12,111 nt of DNA, from the NCBI GenBank assembly GCA_016800925.1, contig JABCPU010001215.1, forward strand, positions 1 to 12,111, given 5' to 3'. The notes under the pieces are model-generated. The model did not search any database and was not told where the DNA came from. It worked only from the letters and a program-made list of their open reading frames with translations. Numbering within the stretch: position 1 is the first letter of the stretch; each line of letters opens with the position of its first letter. This DNA is from Suillus spraguei (Eukaryota > Basidiomycota > Agaricomycetes > Boletales > Suillaceae). This document shows, in pieces, positions 1-7,979 of this stretch. Made by a program: the position numbers and the translations under genes.

Positions 1-1
1 T

Positions 2-358
2 TTGTCACACCTGTTCAGCGCCATTTGTGAGGGTAGAAGAACTCACCTTACAGATGATCCACAATGCAATGCTGTACCTATCCCACATGCACTTTGCCAA
101 CCTGCTGGTCCAGGTGAGGAACATATGGGTTGCTATCATATGAAATCAGGGTCTATCTATGGGTTTCAGCGGCCAAATACATTCAAATGCATGAAGGCTC
201 ATGACTATGAGTCTGCTTGTGAACAAAACATGTACTATCCTTTTTCTGGGAGGGAGGAATGGGAACTCGCCAAATTTCTCATTGAGACTCTGAATCAGGG
301 GCAAATAAGTCGTTTTTTGAAGCTGTTATGGGTCAGTGATCTTTATGCCAACTTCTAA
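2..358 (+). pseudogene. Plavaka-type transposase, N-terminal fragment
   Basis: This is a 118-codon open stretch that enters from the left edge and stops at TAA. Residues around 65-105 carry the block YYPFSGREEWELAKFL followed by ISRFLKLLW. This matches the pattern found before the catalytic domain in Plavaka transposases of mushroom-forming fungi, a CACTA-related cut-and-paste family: a 'PF..R.EWELA.WL' segment, then a short helix and 'FL.L'. The preceding stretch (TFKCMKAHDYESACEQN) sits where relatives have a 'TF.DRFN..E' segment. The family protein is usually many hundreds of residues long and nothing of the catalytic core follows: after the stop the sequence degenerates and a minisatellite begins about 130 bp later. 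It is therefore a remnant, or at best one exon. The reading frame and length are visible; the family name is from recall of conserved motifs. Confidence 0.65.
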
Positions 359-488
359 ATTTTAACAGCTCGCTATTAGGTGAGGTCAGAGACACGGCAA
401 CAACCTACCTTCAACACTGCACCTCAGCTAGTAACCTTTAGAGCCCCTTCAGTGACAAACTCCATACTATACAGGTCACCTGACCCAC

Positions 489-905
489 ATAATATCCTGT
501 CAAAGACGGGCCAGCGGACCATGGGCTGAGGTTATGTATATCCTCAATGTTGACGGATGGGCAGGGAGAATATTATTTCTGATGGAGACGGGTGGGCCGG
601 GAGACTTGTATTTTTGGGAGAGACAGGTGGGCCGAGGGAAACATGATTTCTGATGTTGACGGATGGGCCAGGGGGATATCATCCCCGACAGAGATGGGTG
701 GGCCCATCTGGGTAGAATGTAGAGTAGGATATTATAGACAGCTGGGCTGAAGAGAGATGCAAGGCAAATATTATTGCATCGATGGGTGGGCCAAGGTAAG
801 AGAATATTACATATACGGGTGGGCCGACGTGGGGGAATTTTACATAGATGGGTGGGCCGAGGTAAAATATATTACATATATGGGTGGGCCTAGATATGTA
901 TCATA
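489..905. repeat. GGGTGGGCC minisatellite array, copy 1 (about 33-bp period)
   Basis: About eleven diverged units, each centred on GACGGGTGGGCCGAGG or a variant and spaced about 33 bp apart, with AT-rich interiors (for example AATATTATTTCTGATG). The array opens with cataatatcc and then the anchor GGGCCAGCGGACCATGGGC at 508-526. The same anchor and unit order recur at 5421-5850 in the same orientation. Open frames inside it, such as the minus-strand one at 500-682, arise from the repeat and are not genes. The 130 bp before it and the 155 bp after it hold no recognisable feature. Confidence 0.85.
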
Positions 906-1061
906 AAGACATACAGCTGATGTAGCCACCAGAGAATCAAACACATAGGATACATGCACCCTATGAGTGCATATACCTACCATCAACCACCAAAATCTAA
1001 ACCCTGAAGCACGAAAACCTGAATTCACCATGTCTGACATTCATCGATAATTGAGGTGCCA

Positions 1062-1175
1062 GGTGCCGGGTGCCAAGTCCTGAATCCAGGAACTCGAAAC
1101 TGGAGATTCAAACTAGAGATTTCCTGAATTCCGGATACCTGGACACCCGAAACACAACACACAAGGTGAAAGATT
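1062..1175 (+). repeat. Left terminal inverted repeat of the satellite element
   Basis: It begins GGTGCCGGGTGCCAAGTC and ends ACACAACACACAAGG...GATT. It pairs with the reverse complement of 2946-3059 over the whole 114 bp without gaps. Confidence 0.7.
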
Positions 1176-1250
1176 TAAAGTCCATGTGTGGAGTCATCTA
1201 GTGCCGAGTGCCAGGTGCGGGTGCAGAGTACCGAAACTAGAAACTAGAAA

Positions 1251-1553
1251 CTTGAGATTCAAGACAAAACACACATCTACCAAAAATGTGTGGATCAAAG
1301 TTTTGTTTTGTTGCCTGACATGTGTCTGAGTCCCGAGGACCGAACCCCAAAATTGTAGACTACTGGATTTCGGGATTTGGGGTTCAGCACTTGAGATTCG
1401 AGATTTGAGATGAAAAAGATATCTACCAAAAATGTGTGGATCAAAGTCATTTTATTGCCTAACATTGTTTTCGGTCTCAAGTGCAGAAGCCCAAGTACTG
1501 AACCGCGAATCCCTAAATAGTAGACTACCAGATTTCGGAGTTTGGAGTTCGGC
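1251..1553. repeat. Two direct copies of a 139-164 bp outer satellite unit
   Basis: Copy one (1251-1389) and copy two (1390-1553) both start CTTGAGATTC. Both contain ATCTACCAAAAATGTGTGG followed by ATCAAAGT, and both end with a 'tagactac..gatttcggg.tttgg.gttc' segment. They are the most diverged, outermost members of the left satellite. The minus-strand open frame across 1295-1555 is repeat-derived. Confidence 0.75.
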
Positions 1554-2900
1554 ACTTAGAATGTGTGGATCAATAGGTGTCTATTGCCTCACATTGTTCT
1601 GAGTCCCGAGTCGCGAGTGCTGGGTGCTGGGGTTCAGGGTTCAGCACTGACAATATGTTGATCAAGATCTTTCACATTATGAGTACCAAGTCCCGAGTCC
1701 CGAGTGCCGGGTGCCAGAGTTTGGGGTTCAGCACATAAAATATGTGGATTGAGGTCTTTCACATTGTTTTGAGTCCCGAATACCGATCCCGAGTGTGGGG
1801 TGCCGGAGTTCGGGGTTCAGCACTCAACATGTGTAAATCAATATCTTTGTATTGCCTCACATAGTTTTAACTCGCAGGTGGCAGGGTTCGGGGTTCAGTG
1901 TTAAAATATGTGGATCAATATCATTCACATTGTTATGAGTACCAAGTCCCGAGTCCTGATTGCCAGGTGCTGGAGTTTGGGGTTCAGCACATAAAATATG
2001 TGGATCGAGGTCTTTCACATTGTGTTGAGTCCCGAATACCAATCCCCGAGTGCCGGGTTACCATGTGAGGCAATACAAAGATATTGATTTACACATGTTG
2101 AGTGCTGAACCCTGAGCTCTGGCACCCGGGAGTTAGCACAATGTGAGGCAATACCATAATATTGATTTAAACATGTTGAGTGCTGAACCCCGAGCTCCGG
2201 CACCTGGGAGTTAGCACAATGTGAGGCAATACAATGGTATTGATTTACACATGTTGAGTGCCGATCCCCGAGTGCCAGGTGCCGGAGCTCGTGGTTCGGC
2301 ACTCAACATGTGTAAATTAATATCATGGTATTGCCTCACATTGTGCTAACTGCCGGGTGCCGGAGCTCGGGGTTCGGCACTCAACATGTGTAAATCAATA
2401 TCTTTGTATTGCCTCACATGGTTCTAACTCATGGGTGGTGGGGTTTGGGGTTCGGTGTTAAAATATGTGGATCGATATCTTTCACATTGTTATGAGTCCT
2501 GAGTCCAGATTCCCAACTGCCGGGTGCCGGAGTGTGGGGTTCAGCACTCCACACGTGTAAATCAATATCTTTGTATTGCCTCACATATTTCTAACTCCTG
2601 GGTGCCAGGGTTCGGGGTTCGGTGATAGAATCTGTGCATCAACATCTTTCACATTGTTATAAGATTCCAAGGCCCAAGTCCCGAGTGCTGGGTGTTGGAG
2701 TTCGGGGTTCGGCACTCAACATGTGTCAATCAATATCTTTGTATTGCCTCACAATGTTCTAGCTCCCAGGTGCCGGAGTTCAGGGTTCAGCACATCAAAT
2801 ATGTGGATCGATATCTGTCACATGGTGATGAGTCCCAAGTCCAGGGTCCCAGTGTTTGGGGGTTCAGCACTTAAGATATATGGAATGATATGTTTCACAA
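1554..2900 (-). repeat. Left satellite array, about 85-bp units alternating between two subtypes
   Basis: Each unit of about 80-90 bp has a conserved core, GGGTTCGGCACTCAACATG, a spacer, and a GC-rich part made of short repeats (GAGTGCCGGGTGCCGGAG). Two subtypes alternate. Type A reads CAACATGTGTAAATCAATAT, then CTTTGTATTGCCTCACAT. Type B reads AAATATGTGGATCGATATC, then TTTCACATTGTTATGAGTC. Type A cores near 2378, 2547 and 2714 are 167-169 bp apart, which gives a two-unit higher-order period. Most units point in one direction, but those at about 2045-2267 are reversed. No coding function is supported. Confidence 0.85.
2200..2360. repeat. Palindromic inversion inside the left satellite (68-bp arms, 25-bp centre)
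   Basis: Bases 2200-2267 are an imperfect reverse complement of 2293-2360 (about 60 of 68 positions by eye, including TTAGCACAATGTGAGGCAAT and its mirror). The centre, 2268-2292, is GC-rich. Weaker mirror similarity continues outward to about 2045 and about 2470, because whole satellite units have been inverted. Single-stranded DNA or RNA from here could fold into a long hairpin. Confidence 0.8.
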
Positions 2901-2945
2901 TGTGACCTGGCACCTGGCACAAGGTAACTCAACAGATATGTTTCA

Positions 2946-3059
2946 AATTCTTTAAATTGTGTGTTGTGTTTCAGGTAGCCGGATATCCAGAATTCGCGAA
3001 ATATCCATTGTGAATCTCCAGTATCCAGTTCCGGATGTCCAGACTTGGCATCCAGCACT
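2946..3059 (-). repeat. Right terminal inverted repeat of the satellite element
   Basis: Reverse complement of the 1062-1175 end, containing TGTGTGTTGTGTTTC and TGAATCTCCAGTATCCAG. It ends 42 bp before the stop codon of the minus-strand gene relic at 3102-4272. Confidence 0.7.
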
Positions 3060-3101
3060 GATATTCATTCAAACATTGTATATACATCTATGAACATACA
3101 A

Positions 3102-4272
3102 TTATGTAGCCATGTCACCCTCATCAGCAGAGGGTTCACCCTTCACCTCAACATCCATATCATCAGAATCATATTCTGGGACAAGGTTGCCCGGATCATC
3201 TGGGTCCACAATTTCACCGGACGTTTGTGGACCCTCAGGCTGAATCTGGCTGAGCTCAAATATGAGACCCTCAATGACAGATGCTGGCTGGACTTTCAGA
3301 GACGGAGGCTCCATCCCTGCCATATCCAAGTCAATGAGGGGAGCAAGTGCAGATGGGAGGGGTGAGATGAACAGGGGGACAGATTGATCAAGCAAAAAGG
3401 TTGCACTGACAGGAGAGTCAGGAAGTGGAAATGAAGGGTGCTGGTTGATGACTTTGCGATGAAGGCCCTCATGGATGCGTTGCAGGGTATCAATCTTACT
3501 ATCCTGCTCCGCCACACAAGCCTCAAGAAGAGCAATTCAAGCGGCACCATCCCGAATCACAATTGCCATGGAATGGAGATCCAGAATGGGCACATTGAGT
3601 GCCGGACGAGGCACTGCAGTTCTCGAAGACAGAATAGCTAAGTGAAAGATAAGGTCAGATGGTCATAGACAATTGGGGTGACTCACTAGCAGGTGCAGGT
3701 GCAGGCGTCTTGGGGGCAGTGATTGTCTTGCTGCGCCCATGGGACTGTGCCTTGGGTGTGGTCACAGCAGGGACAGCCGGAGTGCCGGAGGGGCCACGAG
3801 ATTGACTGAGAGTTCAGGCTTTGGACTGTAAAGCAGCTGGCGCATTGGAGGGAGCTCTTGAAGGTGTCCTGGAGCGAGTCTGCTGGGTGGTAGACTTCCC
3901 TCAAATGCATTTGGGCAGGGATCCCATGGATGCTGGGACACATTTGATCTTCTTGGTGGCGCAGCGGACACACGACAAACACAGGGCATGGGTCCTCCTG
4001 TCCAACCGAGTGGCGCAGGGCCACTTCTCCTGGGTGCAATAATGGCAGGGGTTTTTCTGTGGGTTCCATTAGTTGATGGACTCATTGGAATTCATTAGAG
4101 TACTCACTGGGCCGGGAATGAGAATATCACCTGTATCCATGACTGCAGGTTCCTCAGCCAGAGTGCTGGACATTGCCTGGGGGTCTCGACGACCTCCAGA
4201 CGACTGCTGGAGGTGGCCTGAAAATGGGTAAGCACAGGCAGGAGGTCCGGACAAAGAATGATGACTCGCCAT
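3102..4272 (-). pseudogene. Cys-rich (zinc-cluster-like) protein with coiled-coil and acidic tail, three nonsense codons
   Basis: Three exons can be joined: 4272-4108, intron 4107-4057 (GTGAGT...CACAG), 4056-3687, intron 3686-3638 (GTGAGT...TTAG), 3637-3102. The frame holds across both junctions. Exon 1 begins MASHHSLSGPP and is Ser/Pro-rich. Exon 2 opens with KNPCHYCTQEKWPC, then CLSCVRCATKKIKC, a CxxC-rich cluster like that of basidiomycete hypothetical proteins with a fungal-type Cys cluster. An Ser/Thr/Pro/Ala linker follows (TPSRAPSNAP, TPKAQSHGRSK). Exon 3 has a helical, coiled-coil-like part (ALLEACVAEQDSKIDTLQRI) and ends in an acidic tail (PEYDSDDMDVEVKGEP). In-frame TGA codons lie at 3901-3903, 3814-3816 and 3537-3539; each could derive from CGA (Arg). 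The start at 4272 is the first Met before the Ser/Pro stretch; an upstream in-frame Met at 4341 is possible. DNA or nucleic-acid binding is only inferred from the Cys cluster. Confidence 0.6.
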
Positions 4273-4341
4273 CACCTTGGGTGGACTGCCGGCAATGAGC
4301 TGATGATATATAAGCATTTCTCCAAGTGCCGGATGACACAA

Positions 4342-4883
4342 TATTACTTACTGAAGCAGGACCGACAGTATAAGACTACCAAAGGTAGAGTTGGAGGTGA
4401 AACAGATGATAGATGGAGATGGACAAAGTCCGAAAAGATTATAGGACATAGGATCAAAGCTCTGGCCTAGGGAGTGATCCCATAGGCCTGAGTTGGAAGC
4501 TGACAAGAGCCGGAGCTCAAGTGCAAGAACGGAAATGGGGTTATATAGACATGATAACAGGATACAGAGTAATCAAAGGAATATACAGAAGTAGGAACAA
4601 TGAATCAGACTAAGGTCTGCAGGAGTTGTACTACAAGTTTATATACTGTAGGAGCATGCCGGAGGGTAAGTACGGATAGTCCGAGGCTATGTCTGAAGCA
4701 TATGGAAACACATCAGTAAGTACAGTGGGACATAAGGCTATGAACTCGGAGATGAAGCTTGTACGAAATACTTATCAAGACGGAGGCAGAGATCACTGAG
4801 AGCCAGAAGCACAGAGATACCCAAAAGCCGGAGACACAGGTATATTCTAAAAGGGGTAATGCGCAGGTGCATGGGAATAGTTC
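4342..4883. other. Intergenic stretch without recognisable gene
   Basis: No open frame here has a protein-like composition or a recognised motif. The longest minus-strand frame (4713-5102) runs through the 17-bp minisatellite and has biased, repeat-derived composition. If the relic at 3102-4272 was once transcribed, its promoter would lie in this stretch, but I see no convincing core element. Confidence 0.5.
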
Positions 4884-4980
4884 GGATATGAACTCAGATT
4901 GGATATGGACATGGATCGGATATGGACACAGATTGGATATGGACACAGATTGGATATGGACACGGATGGATATGGATTGG
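4884..4980. repeat. 17-bp minisatellite
   Basis: GGATATGGACACAGATT is repeated head to tail. GGATATG starts at 4884, 4901, 4918, 4935, 4952 and 4968, so the spacing is 17 bp with a last step of 16. The two central copies are identical. Diverged GGAT-rich sequence (GGATGGGTGGA) continues to about 5065. Confidence 0.9.
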
Positions 4981-5095
4981 AGAGGATGGGTGGACCGGAT
5001 ATGTGAACTGGATTGGATGGGTGGATCAGATATGTGTAGATTGGGTGTCTGGATGTCCATGAATTGGATTTGATCTAGACCTGAATGTACGGTAT

Positions 5096-5425
5096 ATGAC
5101 AATTATCCATGCTCACGCTACTATTCCACTGATGCTTACACCGCAATTGTTAGTCCTACCGCAACCGCAAGCTAAATCCCGACCGCCAATCATGACAACT
5201 CCATGCCACATGCTGCTAAGGGGCACAGACGCCGCGCCTAAATATGACAGCACCCCAGCACGCCTTTTGCCATTTTTCGAGGACATAGAACTCTTAGGCG
5301 CTCATGCCAACTTGACCGGCGAGCACCTTATTAAGGTGGCGCTGAGATACGCGCCTATTGATGACTCTGAGACACATATTACAGTGAACTATCTCCGTAT
5401 TATACAAGTGAACGGACGTGCATAA
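5096..5425 (+). pseudogene. Gag-like N-terminal fragment of a basidiomycete LTR retrotransposon
   Basis: This is a 109-codon frame. Its middle section, LLRGTDAAPKYDSTPARLLP, then FFEDIELLGAHANLTGEHL and IKVALRYAPIDDSET, follows the pattern seen at the start of many Gypsy-like gag proteins in mushroom genomes: '.RG...APK.DG....L..F.ED...L......LT...KI..A.RYA..D..E.W'. Gag would form the virus-like particle that packages the element RNA. The match ends at DDSETH. The last 16 codons look unrelated, and the stop overlaps the beginning of the second GGGTGGGCC array. No reverse transcriptase, integrase or LTR was found, so this is a broken fragment. By my count it keeps about 20 CpG sites in 330 bp, more than its neighbours, which may mean it inserted later or decayed less. 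Which Met was used cannot be decided. Confidence 0.55.
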
Positions 5426-5850
5426 TATCCCATATGATACGGGCCAGCGGACCATGGGCCCATGGTAGAAATATCCTCGTTCATGACGGATGGGCCGGGA
5501 GGAATATTATTCCTGATGACAGCGGGTGGGCCCATGCAAGGAATATGTAGAGTAGATGAGTGGGCCAATGTACATGAATATCCGGTAGACGGATGGGCCG
5601 AGGTAGTTGGATATCATGTAGATGGGTGTATCAAGGTAGATGTGTATCAAATAGACAGGTATGTGAAGGGTACTTGTTATCACATACACGGGTGGGCCCA
5701 GACACATATTAAATTAGACGGGTATTAGATGGGTGGGCCGAGAGTGTTATATAAATATTTATTAGACAGGTGGGCCGAGGGTGTTGTACAGTATATTATA
5801 TTAGATGGGTGGGCTGAGGGTGATATAAAATATAGACGGGTGGGCCCATG
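5421..5850. repeat. GGGTGGGCC minisatellite array, copy 2
   Basis: It starts with CATAATATCC and the anchor GGGCCAGCGGACCATGGGC (5441-5459), as copy 1 does at 489-526. The next two units, containing TGACGGATGGGC and GAATATTATT, also match copy 1 in order. About twelve units of roughly 33 bp follow; two (near 5621 and 5654) have lost the GGGCC core. The frames at 5462-5728 (+) and 5507-5707 (-) are repeat-derived. Confidence 0.85.
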
Positions 5851-5929
5851 TGTATGATAATTGTAGACATGATGGAGCTGAGGGAGTTGCATATCATCCG
5901 AATCAGAGGAGGTAATAAATCACAGTTAC

Positions 5930-6300
5930 TGAGTTCCCAGAGCAGCAGGTGCTGTCTTGACATGGCCTTTTATGGCGCTTAGGTTGTCTTGTAGAATGTG
6001 GAAACTGGGGTGCAAGGCTTGTGTTGCCCTACAAGACACCCAAGTTCCGGGAGCAGCAAGTGATCTCTTGAAATGGCCTTTATGGTGCTTAGGTTGTCTT
6101 GTAGAATGTGGAAAGCGGGGTGTGAGGCTTGTGTTGCCCTACAAGACACCCAGACCCCCAAAAATCAGATAAAGCTTACCAAGTTCCAAGTTCCGAGACC
6201 CGGGTCTCTGCTTGACATGGCCTTTTATGGTGCTTATGTTGTCTTGTAGAATGTGGACACCAGGGTGCAAAAAGTGGTTGCCCTATGAGATGCCAAGTTC
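5930..6300. repeat. Three tandem copies of a 110-bp repeat with an internal hairpin
   Basis: The copies share TTGACATGGCCTTTTATGG, GCTTAGGTTGTCTTGTAG, AATGTGGA and TTGCCCTACAAGACACCC. Copies 1 and 2 are exactly 110 bp apart (TGTCTTGTAG at 5985 and 6095). Copy 3 begins after an extra 35 bp. In copies 1 and 2 TGTCTTGTAG can pair with CTACAAGACA (6029-6038 and 6139-6148), giving a 10-bp stem. In copy 3 the second arm has decayed to CTATGAGA. Open frames here on either strand follow the repeat. Confidence 0.85.
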
Positions 6301-6600
6301 CGAACCTGGGTCTTGACAAATGAATATCAGATATCCAGCACACTTCCAATCATCTGGTATTTCATTGAGCAATGGATGATAATACAGCTTTGAAAGCCAA
6401 CATCATCCAAGGTTCCCTTATCTGATCCTCGCTATCTTCACCCCCTTTAACACCAAAGTCTGGACGTCCAGCATTCAGCATCTGATTTCCCAATATCAAC
6501 TTGCAACATGAACACTTCTTCCATGTCCACTTGTGACATAAAAATCTGGTGCACTTGGGCCCTGGCTGTCACTCATGAAGCAGGGGCATATACCGAATGA
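6301..6600. other. Stretch without recognisable gene
   Basis: No convincing coding frame or repeat was found. It lies upstream of the TET/JBP relic and could have contained its promoter and missing 5' exons. Confidence 0.4.
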
Positions 6601-6810
6601 AAATTCAATGCAGAGAAGACTGGAGGAGAACCAGTTATACCTTCTCCAAACCTGGACACTGATCTGGTGATGGCGTGCGATCGCTTGGCTGATGTACTCA
6701 TAAAGGCATATAAAAATCCCAGTGGGTCTTCCTGCAGATGTTCAAAATGTGTTTGATCATTCAAATTCCTTCATGACAGTCAAGATGCAGATTGATATTG
6801 CAAGATATAG

Positions 6811-7812
6811 CAAATTGATATCCCCAAAGAACACTGGCATAATGAGGAGAAAGAGGAGAAGTTGCTTGAGAGGTGTCCTCCTGGCAATGAGGGCACAAAG
6901 TTGGTGGACAAACCTGCCACAATTATCGATGTTTCCGGTACCATCATCGCATGGTACCTTCTGGACACCCTGACCGAGACCACCCAGGTGCGTAATGTGT
7001 AGATTGTTACTCAATGGATATTGAATATCAAATGGTACCTACAGAAGGAAATCAGGGCGGCCACCGATTTGCTGGGTCCAAGCCTCGAAAAAGTGTAAAG
7101 GCTGATGGCAATTGGTGATATAATCAAGAATGGTTCAAACAGGGCTCGGAAAATGTTGGGTCAACTCCTGGATGCATCAATTTATCTCCAGCATGGTTTC
7201 AACAGGGCCACGAGGTAGGATGTGATGAGATGGTGATTTCTGGAGTCAAACTCACCAATCCCATAGAATCTGCCAGATCCGGAGGTATCCACATCATTGA
7301 AGGGACCCTCCTCTGAGAATATCCTGAAAGCTATTGCAAGGCCGGCAGCCATCGCATCGGCGGCACTCAGGGTCATGCATCCTCAGCAGTATTTTACAGG
7401 GTTACGAGCCTTGTCACACCTCGGAGATAAGGCACTGAGCAAGGAACTGCCACAGATGCTAGAGACCCTGCAGTACTGGGCATCCGTGTTTAACAGCCTC
7501 TCCATCATTTCCAATCGGGAAACCCCCAATCATCGAGACCATTTATCGATTCCTGAATGCTTTGATATTCTCACCACCGTGGGAAACTATTCTAATGCTC
7601 GGATGAGTATGCCAAGCCTTCAGCTGGAATTCAGGTATGATTCCGGCTGTATGATTGCATTTTCGGGAAGAATTGTGAGACATGGGGTTGATGGAGTGGA
7701 AGGGGATCAGATTGCTTGGGCATGGTATATGAGGGATTCTGTGCACATTTATGCCGGGGTTCCCTCGTGTGGATGGGCTATGGTCGAAGGCTGCATACTA
7801 ACCATGGTGTGA
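6811..7812 (+). pseudogene. Fungal TET/JBP-type 2-oxoglutarate/Fe(II) dioxygenase relic
   Basis: Three exons are readable: 6811-6987, intron 6988-7044 (GTGCGT...TACAG), 7045-7214, intron 7215-7266 (GTAGGA...CATAG), 7267-7812. Exon 1 has PATIIDVSGTIIAWYLLDTL; exon 2 has GCINLSPAWFQQGHE; exon 3 has EVSTSLKGPSS, ALRVMHPQQYF and then the catalytic domain. The Fe(II) ligands expected for the family are present: H and D in NHRDH (codons 7531 and 7537) and the distal H in IVRHGV (7681). WAWYMRDSVH follows. Enzymes of this family oxidise 5-methylcytosine in DNA, and fungal members are often carried with transposons. Breaks: the five-A run at 7088-7092 is one base short, shifting the frame, and TGA at 7116-7118 interrupts NW-YNQEW where Arg is expected. 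Codon 7708-7710 is Gln (EGDQ) where relatives usually have Arg. The 5' end is uncertain: 6811 follows an AG that could be an acceptor, and a plausible coding stretch (6601-6756, LVMACDRLADVLIKAYKNP) lies upstream. Confidence 0.72.
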
Positions 7813-7905
7813 AAGATCAAAGAAGTTGAAAGAGTTGTTACCCATGTTAGTAGCAACACACAAATACCATGTACCAATTAGAGCATCAACAGTTCTGGAA
7901 CTCAA

Positions 7906-7979
7906 GTCGGAAGTCAAGTTCCATGAATTGAGTCCCTAACTCTGTGTATCTTGGGACTCGGGACTCGATACTCAAAATT
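7906..7979 (+). repeat. Left direct repeat flanking the right satellite array
   Basis: Carries GGAAGTCAAGTTCCATGAAT and TGAGTCCCTAACTCTGTGTA. It matches 9360-9437 (GGAAGTTGAGTCCCATGAAT, TGAGTCCCAAACTCTGAGTA) in the same orientation, at about 75-80% by eye. Confidence 0.65.

Larger units (their letters stand above)
1062..3059. mobile_element. 2.0-kb non-autonomous element filled with satellite, bounded by 114-bp inverted repeats
   Basis: The two ends of the satellite block are inverted copies of each other. Bases 1062-1175 align without gaps to the reverse complement of 2946-3059, at roughly 75-80% identity judged by eye. Identical stretches include GAAACACAACACACA and TGGAGATTCA. Between them there is only satellite sequence, so any transposition would have depended on proteins encoded elsewhere. 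Just outside, TGACATTCATCGA (1035-1047) resembles TGATATTCATTCA (3059-3071). This could be a decayed target-site duplication, but the left copy lies 14 bp away from the inverted repeat, so I do not rely on it. Foldback-like and long-TIR (Mutator-like) elements are possible classes. The inverted repeats are visible; that they are transposon termini is inference. Confidence 0.6.

Noticed and set aside
1295..2302. Minus-strand open frames of 61-95 codons in the left satellite
   Set aside because: Their peptides are themselves repeated (CVNQYHCIASHC-type), follow the 85-bp units and have no matching splice or start signals.
1035..3071. TGACATTCATCGA / TGATATTCATTCA as a target-site duplication
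   Set aside because: Imperfect (about 10 of 13) and the left copy is 14 bp away from the inverted repeat; not strong enough to annotate as a site.
3686..4085. Two long minus-strand frames over exon 2 of the Cys-rich gene (3686-4069 and 3762-4085)
   Set aside because: The third frame alone carries the CxxC cluster and joins both neighbouring exons in frame, in spite of its stops.
4713..5102. 129-codon minus-strand frame
   Set aside because: It runs through the 17-bp minisatellite; the composition is repeat-derived and no known motif is seen.
489..5850. The two GGGTGGGCC arrays as a pair of LTRs of one retrotransposon
   Set aside because: No TG...CA ends, primer-binding site or polypurine tract was seen, and the only retrotransposon coding piece (gag) lies immediately before copy 2 rather than after copy 1.
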